From Deinandra increscens subsp. villosa (Eukaryota > Streptophyta > Magnoliopsida > Asterales > Asteraceae): a DNA stretch of 64,000 nt. Where the stretch lies: NCBI GenBank assembly GCA_039602395.1, contig JBCNJP010000006.1:54773502-54837501 (forward strand). Direction: 5' to 3'. Shown here piece by piece: positions 1 to 11,050 of the stretch; the stretch's first letter is position 1; every line of letters starts with the position of its first letter. The notes under the pieces are model-generated. The model worked only from the letters and a program-made list of their open reading frames with translations. It did not search any database and was not told the DNA's origin. Position numbers and translations under genes: made by a program.

Positions 1-1525
1 AAAACTGGTCAACATGCACATTTAGTTTTTCATCCATCCGATAAAGCTGAAAAGGTTGATCAGAAATCTGCTACTCTTGCTTATGATTGGACTAATACAT
101 TTATGCATCCAGATGGGTTTGCCTGGAATGCCGATTCAGAAGTTAAAAAGAATCATACTCCAATCTCAATTGCGTTAACTGTTCAACATGCTGATGATGA
201 AAGTTTTTTAACAGAGTCTGATACTTCTTCTAGTATATCTTTGGTACAAGAAGAATTACCTAAAGTTTCTACAAATTCAAAGGTTGAAGAGTTTGAATGT
301 TTCAAATGTAAGAAATTGCTCCAGGAGATTGCAAGTTTTGAACAACGTTGCCAAATTTCAACTGAAGAGATTGTGGTGTTAAAGAAAGAGTTAGAGGATT
401 TTCAAAAGAAGTATTATGAGTTGGTTCATGTTCATGAAGATGTTTTGAAAGAGAACGCAAAATTGGCTGAAGAGTGTGAGAAAGCAAAAGCTGAGGCTTT
501 AGACGCAGCTCAAGATTTTGAAAATCTGTTTGAGAAGAGTTATCCAGTTCAGCAAAAGTATGAAGAAGCTACTGCTCTTATTGCTACAACTGTTGTTACT
601 GTTGAAAAACTTCAAAACAAGATCTCTATGCTTCAAGATGAAAATACTCTCTATCGTCGACAAGAATGAGGTATTGACTAAAGATGTTGAGATTTACAAG
701 AAAAAGAGAGAAAGTGTTCTTGAAGAATTGTTTGCTGAATGTGAGATCAGAAAGTTACAGACTTATGAATATGATGATCTCAATGCAAAGTTTATCAAGT
801 CACAGAAAGAAGTTTTTGAAGCTCATCAAAAGATCAATGACTTGAAATTGGAAATTTTGGAACTGAAAAGGCAAAATTCACTAGCGAAGCTAAGATGAGA
901 GAAGCTTCGGGTTCTTCTTCAAATTCTTCAAAGATTCCAGGTTACAAGCACAAAGGTTTGGGTTACAAAGTAAAGGAAGAACCAGTTCAAGCTAAGAAAC
1001 CAGTGAAAGCTGCAAAGGTTCCTAAAGCAAAGGTTGCAACGAAATCACCATTTCAGAAGGAATTTTCTTATTATTCTGGAAAGTCATCAGTCTTCAAGGA
1101 GTCCATCTCCTAGGTATGATTCTTCTGATGGTTTCTTTGATAATTTTGATTCTGAACATTCATCTGGCTTTTCAAAATCAAAACAATTTTCAAATAATTT
1201 TCGAGAAAGACTTTGTTATGTATGTCGTCAATCAGGACATTTAGCTGCTGATTGTCCGACGACTGCATATATCCACAAAACTGCTAAATATGTGGATAAC
1301 AAATGTCAAATTTTTGATGAACCATGGTCTCCAAAGATTAAATCAAATCATAAATCGTCTTGGTCTAAATCAAGTTCGTCGGTTGATTCTGATTCCGGTT
1401 CTGATAAAAAATTGAAACTTTTACAAATCTGGAAACCAAAAGTTGTTTCCAAGGCCAACAAGGACTTTGTGGAAGACACCGGGCGACCCGACACTGCTGA
1501 TTCGGGTCGATCCCAACGTAACTAA
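1..1525 (+). pseudogene. E1 gag, C-terminal part, frameshifted
   Basis: The frame is open from base 1. The gag is spread over frame 1 (to 669), frame 2 (to about 898), frame 1 (895-1113) and frame 2 (1034-1525), so at least three frameshifts break it. Most of it is Glu/Lys/Leu-rich sequence of coiled-coil type. A CCHC knuckle of form CX2CX4HX4C lies at 1214-1255. It is followed by a conserved tail ending near 1525 that contains WKPKVVSK, also seen in E3 and, with the Trp turned into a stop, in E2. The protein would form the nucleocapsid or virus-like particle and bind element RNA. It is probably non-functional. The N-terminus and any first knuckle lie outside the window. Confidence 0.75.
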
Positions 1526-1708
1526 TGTTTTATTTGGTGTCAATCAGGTGTTTCAGGAAGACCTTTCGGTGATTGGAAAATTGCTGATTGTGAAATATCT
1601 GTTTATACTTAAATTGAACTTCAAATTCAGTTTTGTTTTTCAAAAGGCTAAACTGTGCGTATTCGTGTTGGTTGATCAATTTTCTTGTTCTTCACTTTGT
1701 CTCATTCT

Positions 1709-1807
1709 GAGGGGGAGTTTGTTTTTGCAAAAATATAAAAATAGTGTTTTGTTTTTCAGATCGTAAAAATGAAAATCTATAAATAGAGTTGTCATTTTTA
1801 GGGGGAG
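1709..1807 (+). other. Internal polypurine-tract-like sites of E1
   Basis: Two purine tracts, GAGGGGGAG at 1709-1717 and GGGGGAG at 1801-1807, resemble the tract next to the LTR (3104-3112). E2 has the equivalent pair at 15693-15700 and 15775-15783. Multiple polypurine tracts are a reported Sirevirus trait. Whether they prime plus-strand DNA synthesis is inference. Confidence 0.5.
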
Positions 1808-2141
1808 AAATTTGAAAAAGACAAAAACATTGAAAAATGAGAAATTGCATCCGACATGATTGGGAAATGATGGTACATTGGCTGACAGTGTCTGACTCAT
1901 GGATAAAGTAAATGAAAAGGCCATAAGACCATTTGATCGATGTGTAAGGTAGGCTCGGCAAATCAGAAAATATACAAATGTGATATACATTAAATCTGAT
2001 GCTTGACCTAGTGAACAACATCTTGATGCATATCTCATGATATATCAAGAAAAAGATATGTGAAAAATAAAATGAGAAGTCACTGTGTATACATGTGTTC
2101 ATTTTGCAAAGATTTAAACTTGTTTGATTTTCTTTATTTTG

Positions 2142-2379
2142 TCAAACGATCGGACTATCTCTGCGTGTCGAAAGACCGACCTGATCGTTGTTCGTTTGAT
2201 GTTCTGCTTTATTTTCTTTGGTGTTTCGTATAACTCATCGGACTTTCTATGCGTGTACGGGAGTACCGACCTGATTGTTGTTGAGTTATACAACTTCAAC
2301 TTGTTTTATTTTCTTATTTTGTTAAATCTGAGGCCTTATCTGCGTATCGAAAGATCTACCTTAAGGTAGACGATTTAAC
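2142..2379 (+). other. Triple stem-loop module of E1 (3' non-coding)
   Basis: Three hairpins follow each other: arms 2142-2149/2192-2199 (TCAAACGA/TCGTTTGA), 2228-2237/2282-2291 (GTATAACTCA/TGAGTTATAC) and 2321-2328/2372-2379 (GTTAAATC/GATTTAAC). The third contains the inner palindrome CTACCTTAAGGTAG at 2356-2369. The first two loops share a core that begins CGGACT and ends CCGACCTGAT. The same module stands in E2 (16145-16384) and E3 (23329-23562). The role is unknown; packaging, dimerisation, transport or protein binding are possible. Confidence 0.7.
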
Positions 2380-3114
2380 GTTCTTATTTCTTTTTGCTTG
2401 GAACTCAGTTGACTATATCATGATAATAATCATTGTGTGATTAAAATCACAAATGAGATCACAATATGTGATAAGCAAAAGCATATCTGAGTATGTCTGA
2501 TAGTGTGGGGTACACTGGTCAATGCAGAATCTAATCAATATCTTAACATATCCAAATGTTATGAGTATGATTGTGCCAGAGTTTAAAGTTGGACAAATTA
2601 TATCTGCAATCGGCATGGTTTATGTGCTACAATAATCGAAATTGAAGTGTAGTTCAGCATGTTATGATCAATATGATTCCAAGTTGTGATCTTTCTCACA
2701 AAAGACAAAAATAGTGTCTGATTCTGTAATGTCTTTACTTTTCTTATCAGAAAATACCAAAAAGATTTTAGGTATGTTTTGATATAAGATTTCTAAAAGC
2801 CAAAAAGATTTTGTTTTCTTGTTTGTTTTCGGTTAATCAACACAAAATACGAAATCATTTTCAAAATAAAAATATCTTGGAGTCTCGAAGAGACATTTTG
2901 CGTCAAGATTATTTATGATTGGCAGGTTTCTAAGTGGGAAGAGACCATTGCAACTTCAAGTCTTCTGAATATTGTTGATAAAGAGATTACACACGATGCA
3001 ATATCAAGTATTCAAGATTGAACTCATCGTCAAGATCGAGGAAGAGTTTGATTGAAGATACAAGATACAAGTTTGATTTAGAGGAGTAGATACTGCACAT
3101 GCCGAGGGGGAGTT

Positions 3115-3444
3115 TGTTGATACATAGTCCTGATCGTCATGTGAAGTATCGAATACAAGATGGATCACACAAGATAGCTGAGGTCCGAACTCCCAGCGAA
3201 CCTGGAGTTCGGACAGCTCCGAGCTTGTGGCCGAACCTGAGGTTCGGCCAGTCGTATTTCAGCTTGTATAAATATTTCATTTTGTATAGAACAGTCTGAG
3301 CTTCGGTGTCATATTCTCTAAGTGTACTCTGTGGTTCTCTCAGTGGTTAATACAAGTTATATGTAATTACTCTCTGTGTTTCATCTCGTATTTCATTGAT
3401 TTCATCACGACTAAGTGGAAGATCCATACGCTCACACACTTTCA
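3115..3444 (+). repeat. 3' LTR of E1, with polypurine tract at 3104-3112
   Basis: The repeat starts TGTTGATACATAG directly after the tract GAGGGGGAGTT and ends CACACTTTCA. The E3 LTR ends almost the same way and is followed by a primer-binding site, which supports this end. Two strong hairpins, 3183-3193/3204-3214 and 3229-3237/3241-3249, precede a TATAAATA box at 3267-3274. The 5' LTR is outside the window, so neither LTR divergence nor the target-site duplication can be checked. Confidence 0.75.
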
Positions 3445-4850
3445 GCCAAACCTTCCAGATCTTACTTTTAATATATAAACCTCATTTTCATTTAACAAAC
3501 CCCTCATTATATCAAGGTTATCATGCCCGACCAAAATGTAAAGTCTACTTTTCATAGAAAAACACAGCCCTGCACACCAAACTTGCAGCTGTGTTTTTGA
3601 TGACCAAACGGATGTTTTAGAAGGCGGGCGAGTAGCCCAGTCGAAGCTAAGACATAATACTTTACTAGGGAAAAAGAATCAACTAATTTCGAGCAATATT
3701 GAACAAGTTATGACCTCTGCAAAATGGCCTAAAAATCTGGCCGAATCTGTCTAAAATTGGTATTTTGCAAAAGTTTCGGTTTACAAGTTTTAAGCAACAA
3801 TTTGGTCATTCAAATTCTTGTAACATCATACACATCACTATAACATGATTTTTCAGTTGCAAACATGATCATACCAAGTTCATAGCAAAAACCCCAACCT
3901 AAGACTAGCATACAAGCATAAACACCTAGCTTTTATGTTTGACTACATAAACAACTTCAAGAACTAAACATGGCAGATTTTTGAACTCCATTTCCAGCCC
4001 TAAATCCAACCTCAAAACATCCCCAAATCATGAACTAACATAACCTAACCTAAATCATGTTTCATGGACATCATAACACCCCATTTAGCACACAAACACA
4101 AGATTTACACTTGCAACCTACCAATTTCGGATTTGGGGTTTTAGGGTTTACAAACCTTGAAGAGAAAACGTGAGATGAAGAAGATGAGAGGGACATGGAG
4201 CTTTCTTGAGTGTTCTTGAGGCTTGTAGTGGCTTAAAATCCTTGGTTTCCACTTCCTTAAGACTTGATTCCTTCAAAATCGTGAGTGTGTGTGTGTGTGG
4301 TTGAACTGCAAGCAAGGATGGAGGAGGAGGAAGAACACGTGAATGAGAAAAGGGGGAGGGGAGGGCAGATTTCTACTTAAAGAAATTACACAAGTGGTCC
4401 CTCAATCTTTCATTTTGACACATAAAGCACAAAAATCATTTTAAGTGAGTTTTTACTAAAACTTGAAAGGTAAAACCTTAAAAATGTTTTCTGAGTGTTT
4501 TTAACTCATTTTACATGCAATGTTTAATCGGGACAAGTATAAATATCATTTACACATAAAAATTTCAATTTACGCACGAAACTCGATTTCACCCGAAAAA
4601 ATGTAAAATTTTCAAATAACACATAAAGTTACGAAATGAATTCACGAATCAAGTTATTAAAATTAATTAGCAATTAAACATTAACACATATGCAATTATT
4701 CAAATAACGGGTCACGGGTTCGCTAGCGGAACCAACGGAACTAACGGAAAAACTTAACGACGTTAACTCGGAAAGTGGCAATTGTCACAATATTTTCAAA
4801 ATTTCATAATATCCTTTTGGATTTTTTGAAAAAACTAACAATATCATAAT
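3445..4850. other. Non-coding AT-rich DNA, LTR-like
   Basis: No credible gene. A GT microsatellite lies near 4285-4298. The stretch around 4100-4380 (leader-like GA-rich sequence flanked by AT-rich DNA) resembles, in style only, the promoter and 5' UTR part of the minus-strand chromovirus LTRs at 34250-36415 and 56667-60744. A decayed solo LTR is possible, but I could not fix its ends. Confidence 0.3.
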
Positions 4851-4852
4851 TA

Positions 4853-5545
4853 ACATGCTACGATGGTGGTTCTGTTTCGCAAAATTGCTGCTGCTGGTCT
4901 AGTATTTGGTTTTTTTGGCTTGCTTTCAAGTTGAGATAATTAAGTTGATTTGGATATACAAGTTTCAATTGAGACAATTAAGTTTTATTTGACACAATTA
5001 AGGACAGCAGCAAGGCTGCTGTGTACCAACTGCTACACTTTTCTTTCTATACAATCGGGTCAGGTATTTAGTAAAATCAATTACAAGTCCACGATAAAAC
5101 CAATTTCAGTTTTAAGCCAGCTTCTTTAAGCATTAGCCAGGTTTGACAGATTTCATGATTAGCAACAGCTGATAAAATAAAAAACGACTTATTTGTCAAA
5201 CTAACATGCTACAATGGTGGTTCTGTTTTGTAAAACTGCTGCTGCTGGTCTAGTATTTGGTTTTTTTGGCTTGCTTTCAAGTTGAGACAGTTAAGTTGAT
5301 TTGGATATACAAGTTTCAATTGAGACAATTAAGTTTCAGTTGACACAATTAAGGACAGCAGCAAGACTGCTGTGTACCAACTACTACTATGCTTTATTCC
5401 TTTTCTTTTGAAGAAACCCGAGTCTTTAACCAAAGTAGCTACTGCTGCTGTTTTCTTTTATATTGCCCAAAAGTTGCTTACATTTCAATTAATACAATCA
5501 GGGACATTAACAAGGCTACTGTCACCAACTGCTGTTATGCTTTAT
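4853..5545. repeat. Direct repeats, period about 349 bp
   Basis: A block of about 190 bp starting ACATGCTACRATGGTGGTTC at 4853 recurs at 5202 with roughly 90 percent identity by eye. It ends in a CAGCAGCAAGRCTGCTGTGT motif. A third, weaker partial copy of its end lies around 5490-5545. This is non-coding; the short open frames inside it look spurious. Confidence 0.6.
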
Positions 5546-5557
5546 TATTTTCTTTAA

Positions 5558-6182
5558 TCGGTTAAAACATGAAGAAAGAATTATTATAAATCAGATGATG
5601 TGCAATTTCATAAAATCAAAATACAGTTTTGACTTTATTCCGTTATTAATGTAATAATTTTGCTTAAAAAAATGTACACACACACGTCTTAAAAAATGTA
5701 TTTACTTAAAGACAATAGTTAATACAAAATAAATTTGTACCTAATGCTCAGTCCAACTTTTAACTGTGACCAACACTGCATCAGTCCAACAAATTCCAAT
5801 GCTCCTTCTAGTCATATATTTGCACTTTTATCAAACACAACTAGGGCACAAACAATAAAGCTTGTTAACTCAATAAACTTTACAACATCGACTGTGCAAG
5901 TGTTGTGCATTTTGACTTTGAGTTCAAAGTTTCCCCAATTAGTCTTGACGAAAAGTTCAGAACAACAAATGCGTGTCTATCAGATGATTATGAAAATCAG
6001 ATAAATTATTCAGAATAGCCATACGAACAAACATCGAGAAACCAAAATCTAGGTCAAATCATACAAACAATTAGCAGGAATCCGAATTAACGAGAATGAG
6101 TCTAGTTTCGGCAACAGACAACAACCGGCTGATGATCCTAATCTAGGGCACAAATTATAAATTAAGGAAGTTGATGTTTACC
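5558..6182. other. Non-coding DNA, possibly intron of the relic locus to its right
   Basis: No gene is supported. A 24 bp motif (GAGAAACCAAAATCTAGGTCAAA) at about 6038 recurs at about 6208. Read on the minus strand, the stretch left of 6183 is T-rich after a plausible splice donor (CACAG/GTAAAC), which fits a first intron, but no coding exon is recognisable further on. Confidence 0.25.
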
Positions 6183-6976
6183 TGTGAGCGATGGAGGCAC
6201 AGCAGCGAGAAACCAAAATCTAGGTCAAAAATCTAGGGCAAAAATCCAACCGTCTGAGACGAGAGCAACGGAGATGAGGGCGAGGGTAGCGCCGGTGAGG
6301 GGAAGCGCCGGTGAGGGAAGCGCCGGTGAGGGAAGCGGTGGAGTGATGGAGTAATGGTTGGGTCTGAGCGATGGAGTGATGGTTGGGTCTGAGTGATGGA
6401 GCGATTAGGTCAAAAAAGAGAAGCGGGAAATGTATTTCGTGGGAGCGGGAAAAAGGTGTGTGTCATAATTCGCGCGTCATTAAATGCCCTTTTTGTAGTA
6501 GTGGTTCTTCGGCGACCCCATGGAAACCACATCCTCACCCCATCACTGCAACTCCCGTCTCCTCCTCCTCCTCACCCCATTCTCTGCCGTCGGTTTAGAC
6601 CAAAACTACCACAAGAAAACCCTAACTGTCGTCAAGAACCACAGAGATTAAACCAAGACAGGGAAAAGAAAACACGAGATAAACCTTCACGTGAGCTTAC
6701 CATCACCGGAGTGTACCAGAACAACGACGACGACGCTGCTCCTAGGCGGAACCCTAGCAGTCGTCGCCACTGTCATCTCTTTTTCTTAAACACCGAACCC
6801 GAAAACCACAAGGGGGAGAATAGATTCGACAAGAGAGAGGAGAGAGGAAGAGATTAGCTTCAAAAATTGACTTGTCGCCGTGGCAGCACCGCGAGCCTCA
6901 GCGTCGTCAACGCTCGTCGGAAAACCGGGGTAGCCTCCTTTAGCTGCTACTCTCTCGAGACACACACACACACAAG
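6183..6976 (-). promoter_or_regulatory. Possible relic promoter and 5' exons (minus strand)
   Basis: Read on the minus strand, this C/T-rich stretch looks like 5' UTR: it holds two plausible donors, CACAG/GTAAAC at 6182 and GATG/GTAAGC at 6700, and a start codon at 6776-6774 in front of a short Val/Ser-rich frame. Two exact GCGGGAAA motifs (E2F-type consensus on the minus strand, TTTCCCGC) lie at 6423-6430 and 6445-6452. No homology to a known protein is seen. It could be a captured or decayed host gene end, or chance. The plus-strand frames here are low-complexity and not believed. Confidence 0.25.
6288..6410. repeat. Short tandem repeats
   Basis: AGCGCCGGTGAGG occurs three times with a period of 15-16 bp (6288-6336). 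It is followed by repeats of a GATGGAGTGATGG / TTGGGTCTGAG type up to about 6410. This is a minisatellite-like array with no evident coding role. Confidence 0.7.
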
Positions 6977-7690
6977 TGGCGTGTTTAGTTGTTGAGTTAA
7001 AATGAGGAAAAATACAAGATTTTAATTGAAATTACAAAACAACCCTCCATTTTAAGAAATTATAAAACAGTCCCTCATTATATGCCACGTTAGCAACCCT
7101 CTAACATCGTTAGTAAAAAAAACTAACGATGTATTATTAGAATCCAATACCTTGAAAACTCGTATCATTAGGGGGAATTTTCAAAACTCGTATTATTATC
7201 GGCCAACTAGGTAAAACTTGTATTATTAAAATCCAATTTTCTATTTTTACTAATTATTAATTAGATAGTTCTTATGATCTTAGTGTTTAGTTTTTTGTTT
7301 TTATCATGACGTATATATTAGTGATTTCGGGTTCTTTTGTTTTTATTGAAATTTATCATTAATTTTGGTTCAAACTTCAAATTAGTTAGTTTTCTTTATA
7401 TTTTTAAGTTGAATTCATTTCGGATTAGGCCACCCGAATCCTTATAGAAACACCAAAGCGGGGGTTAGAAACATAAACAGGAAAAAGTAGAGAACGAGTT
7501 AATAAGATCTCAAGCGGGACCATATTTACTTATTCAAAATTTTTGATACAATGGAATGGTTTTGTTTATTGTTATTATAATTTTATCACTTTATTGACTT
7601 TTTAAACATTAATTTTTGACTCTATATTATAAGGGCCTGTTTTCTTATCTTGACATCTCGCCTAGGGCCCAATTTTTTTTTGCTGTTCTC
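6977..7690. other. Non-coding AT-rich DNA
   Basis: No gene or clear repeat. GGGCCC/GGACCCG-like runs near 7668-7700 could mark the end of the adjoining Harbinger element, but no matching terminal inverted repeat was found. Confidence 0.3.
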
Positions 7691-7874
7691 GGACCCGCCC
7701 CTGGTGGGTATGGATGCCAAATGAAGCCTATAGGCTTCGATTTTTTTCATTTTATATTAAATAAGATAACACTAAATAAATAAAATTTATATTAAAAACA
7801 CATTACATTAAAACACAATACACTAAAACACATTTATACAACTTATATCAAAACACGATACTATATAAAAAAAA

Positions 7875-9143
7875 CTACGCGTTCAACTCCACGTCGGTTA
7901 AAACCACTTCCATGTGTGTGGCGATGTGCTCCGTAATATCAAATCTTAGTTTAAAATGTGTCTCGATATCTCGCAACTCCAAAAGGACATTTTGGTCAAT
8001 AACCGATTGTACTGGAGGATCGCGAATGTGGACCGGTGATATCGCTTTGCTCTCGTCTTTGAGAATCATATTGTGTAGTATCATGCGGGTATACATAATG
8101 TTCTCCATTAGATCTTTTTTCATTGGATGCCCCTTTCAATCAACTATCGCCCAAAGCACCAAACGCTCTTTCGATGTCTTTTCTAGCCCCCTCTTGTTTC
8201 TTCTTCATTTTTTTCTCCTTGATTTCAAATGGATGTCGAAACACCTTTACAAACGTAGACCAAGTGGGGTATATGACATCCGCAAGGTAATAGCCATGTT
8301 TGTATTGTCCACCGTTTACAACAAAAGGACATCTTAGAACCACTCTGTGCAGTTCATTCGTAAACAAGGGTGACTGGTAAAGAACGTTGAGATCGTTGTT
8401 GGAACCAGCAACACCAAAGTACCCGTGCCAAAACCACATATCTTGAGACGCATCTGCCTCAAGTATGATCGTTGGTTTTGCATGATCACCCCGATGATAA
8501 TGTGCTCTATACTTTGTCGAACAATTTCTCCAATCCCAATGAGTACAATCGATGCTACCGATCATTCCTAGAATGTCATGCCTCTCTAAATGTGCATCAT
8601 ACAAAAGAATAATATCGTGGCTAGTAGGTGAACACATAAATTCATCTTTATATAACTTAAGTATAGCATCACAAAAATAATGTAGGCATTCACGTGTTGT
8701 TCTTTCAAAATTTCTAAAAATTCTTCATACTCGTCAGGAACATTACCGTATGCTAGATGACGAATAGCCACCGTGCATTTCTATAAAGGTGTGAAACTTT
8801 CCCTCTTGCTCGCACCCAAACCTAATGTGAACCATGAAAAAATTTCTTCAATGTAGCTAACAATTTTAAAAAACAATCGTTTAGACATCTGAAATCTATC
8901 ATTAAAAATACCTTCGTGGTAACAAGGAGCATCGGAAAAATATAGATCCACCAAGCGTTGATGACCGTTTTCATGGTCACGGAAAATAGTTTTCCTCCGT
9001 CAAGGACCTGTAACCTTTTGTTCTTCTTTTTGAATCACATTAACACAATGGTTAAGATACTCGATCGCATCCTCGTATGAACTATCAGAACTGCTAGATG
9101 AACTCACCATTTCCGGTGGTAAAATAATTTCCAAACCACACAT
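7875..9143 (-). pseudogene. PIF/Harbinger transposase (plant ALP1/HARBI1-like), broken
   Basis: The best part is 8637-8140, with GMIGSIDCTHWDW, HRGDHAKPTIILEA, FGVAGSNNDLNVL and IERAFGALGDS; this is the DDE nuclease of the plant Harbinger family (Plant_tran/DDE_Tnp_4). Candidate catalytic residues are the Asp of SIDC, the Asp of SNND and the Glu of IERAFG. The C-terminus continues after a frameshift at 8123-7875 (MILHNMILKDES). The N-terminus probably starts at 9143-9141 or 9110-9108 and reads through a FRDHENGHQRLVDLYF segment. Stops there fall where homologues have Arg and Gln, consistent with CGA to TGA and CAG to TAG changes. The enzyme would cut and move its own element in the nucleus. 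The partner Myb-like protein and the terminal repeats were not found, so this is an inactive relic. Confidence 0.85.
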
Positions 9144-9590
9144 TTTAAAGTACGAGAAAATGTTTAAAAGAGGGGAGAAAGTAGTAGAGATTTATGTGTA
9201 GAAGTGTGAAGGAATTTGTAAAAAAAATGGAGATATATATTTTGGAATTTTGGGAGAAAAAATTAGTGGAAGATGTGTTTTTTCACTAAGTGTGAAAATG
9301 AGTTTTTCACCAACTCTGGACATAAATAAAATACAGATAACATAGGTTGTTGGTTCTGTATTTTCTGGGTTTTTATAGTACATTGGGAGATCTTTCCAAC
9401 GCACCAAACCATGTCCAGATCCGAGCTCGTATGAATGAGATATCGAGGCTCAAAGTTGAGGTTTTAAAGCTGTTAAAGCTGTTAAAGCTGCGAAAATTAG
9501 AGAGAATATGAAGTGAAACTTATACCACATTGATTGGGGATGAATCCTAAAGTTGTTTATAAGGATGGAACTTTACCAACTATTGTTTCC
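9144..9590. other. Non-coding DNA next to Harbinger relic
   Basis: AT-rich with short homopolymer runs. AAGCTGTT is duplicated near 9466-9490. No gene is seen. Confidence 0.3.
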
Positions 9591-9598
9591 TTGAGTAT

Positions 9599-10340
9599 GA
9601 CACATCCCTTGGACCTAGAGGGTTGCGAAGCACCCCTAACTAGCACTCGGCATATGGGCGCAATGCGACCTTTGATGGTGCACTTTGCACTCGGCGTATG
9701 GGCGTAATGTCGCACTCGGTGTATGGGCACAATGTGGCCTTTGGGTCAACCGAAAGGTGTTCCGGTTGAAGTTCATCCAAAAGATTGGTTCTTCCGGAAA
9801 AACGTGTTGGGACGAAAAGCGGGTTCAACCAGAAGTTAGTTCTTCCGGAAATTGGGCTTTCGAGATAAGTTAGGCTAGACGATTAGTTCTTCTGGTAAAA
9901 CCACTTCGACTGGAAGTTCTTCCGGGTGAAGTTGGAGCGGAAGGTTGAACCGGAAGATTGGTTCTTCCGGAATGATAGCTGTAAACGCATTTTCAGTTGA
10001 TTCAGCGTTAATTAGAAATCAATTTGTATTAAAGATGTTTAGTACACAGTTTGGCCATGAATTAATTGAGAGTGCTCCTCAAGGCTCCAGAACCACTATA
10101 TATAGAGCCCCATCAGTTGAGGCTTGGTCCACCAGAATTCAATACAGAATTCTTTCTCTCATTCTCATCTACATAATATTTCTACCCATCTTCATCTTGT
10201 TCGTTAAGAACTTCAAGAACTCGAATGTAACTTCAAGCTTAGAGTTATCTCGGCCATATAATTGGTTTCGGCAATTGTACTCTAGGAAACAAAATGGGAT
10301 CTTCGGTAGACCCGGAATTTGTTTTAAGGGACCCGGGTTT
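9599..10340 (+). repeat. E0: LTR-like fragment with hairpins and TATA box
   Basis: Contains a three-copy repeat (9643-9740), at least five copies of a TTCTTCCGG-type motif between 9780 and 9970, a perfect 8 bp-arm hairpin at 9950-9970 (CCGGAAGA/TCTTCCGG), and then TATATATA at 10097-10104. This order, hairpin motifs then TATA box, matches the LTRs of E1, E2 and E3. Neither end nor a partner LTR was found, so the call is inferred from layout. Confidence 0.45.
9643..9740. repeat. Short tandem repeat, three copies
   Basis: ACTCGGYRTATGGGCRYAATG occurs at about 9644, 9689 and 9714. The spacing is irregular (45 and 25 bp). Confidence 0.75.
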
Positions 10341-10350
10341 TGACCCGAAG

Positions 10351-11050
10351 GGTAACACCTGTATACAATTTTAGTACCAAAACATAACATTTTATTTCAT
10401 ATAAGTCGATCCCAGAAATTTTTTGTACAAACACCACGTTTGACGTTTACAAAATACATCATTTCTAAGTTTGGCATTCACAAGTTTGTTTAACAACCAT
10501 TACATTTATCTTCATAACCAAAATCAGTTAACGGGAGCTCTGTCTCCAAGTGATCGGTCCTTTACGGGCTTGGTTAGCATCCGTTCAAGCTTTCCTTTTA
10601 CCTGCAAATTACTCACTTTCAATAGTGAGTTTCTATTGCATACATTGTATACATAAGAGTTACAAAGGAAGAAAATAAAAAATTCTTAGCATTTGACCCC
10701 AAGTGTATCGCAAAGGAAAAACCTTCCTCCAAGCGATACGCTTACAACGTCCTCTGCTCCAAGCGAGAATTTCCAGGGATCAGGCCAAATTTCGGCATCC
10801 AAAGACATTTTTAAAACATGCATTCATGTGCATTAACATACCTTAGCCATAATTATTGCATCCCCGAATCCCAGGCGTGGTATTTACTCCGGTTAGCGAC
10901 TTAATGCGTGATGATGGATGTGTATGCTACAAAACAAGGACACCTTTAGCCTTGACACAAAGGCCCCCGAAGGGGATCTTCGTGACCAAGCTCCGGCATG
11001 AGAGTAAGAGAAGGGCCATTGGAGTGATAAATGTGAGTAAATGAGTAGAG
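10351..11050 (-). repeat. Gypsy LTR fragment, same family as G1 5' LTR
   Basis: The stretch beginning AACACCTGTATAC, with CCAAAACATAACATTTT shortly after, matches the LTR edge beside the G1 primer-binding site at 40951-41039. A second part (CATCCAAAGACA... CATTAACATACCTTAGCC, about 10796-10850) matches 49100-49155. It is a solo or truncated LTR interrupted by E2, whose target-site duplication TAGAG begins at 11046. No gene is present. Confidence 0.55.

Larger units (their letters stand above)
1..3444 (+). mobile_element. E1: gag-only Copia-like (Sirevirus-like) LTR element, 3' part
   Basis: Seen: decayed gag reading frames, a CCHC knuckle, about 1.6 kb of 3' non-coding DNA with extra GGGGGAG tracts and three stem-loops, a polypurine tract at 3104-3112 and a TG...CA terminal repeat at 3115-3444. 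The 5' LTR, leader and first part of gag lie outside the window. No protease, integrase, reverse transcriptase or RNase H motif occurs between gag and LTR, so the element is non-autonomous as it stands. Known: multiple polypurine tracts and palindromic motifs near the 3' LTR are reported for Sireviruses (Copia). Inferred: this is a pol-less relative of that group. The 3' non-coding part is clearly homologous to those of E2 and E3, although the LTRs differ. Confidence 0.8.

Noticed and set aside
1676..2102. Overlapping minus-strand proteins of 120-136 codons
   Set aside because: Phe/Ile/Ser-rich translations of the AT-rich 3' non-coding region of E1; the same shadows appear at the equivalent places in E2 and E3.
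6393..6857. Plus-strand 154-codon gene
   Set aside because: Pro/Ser/Arg low-complexity translation of a C/T- and GA-rich region; no homology pattern.
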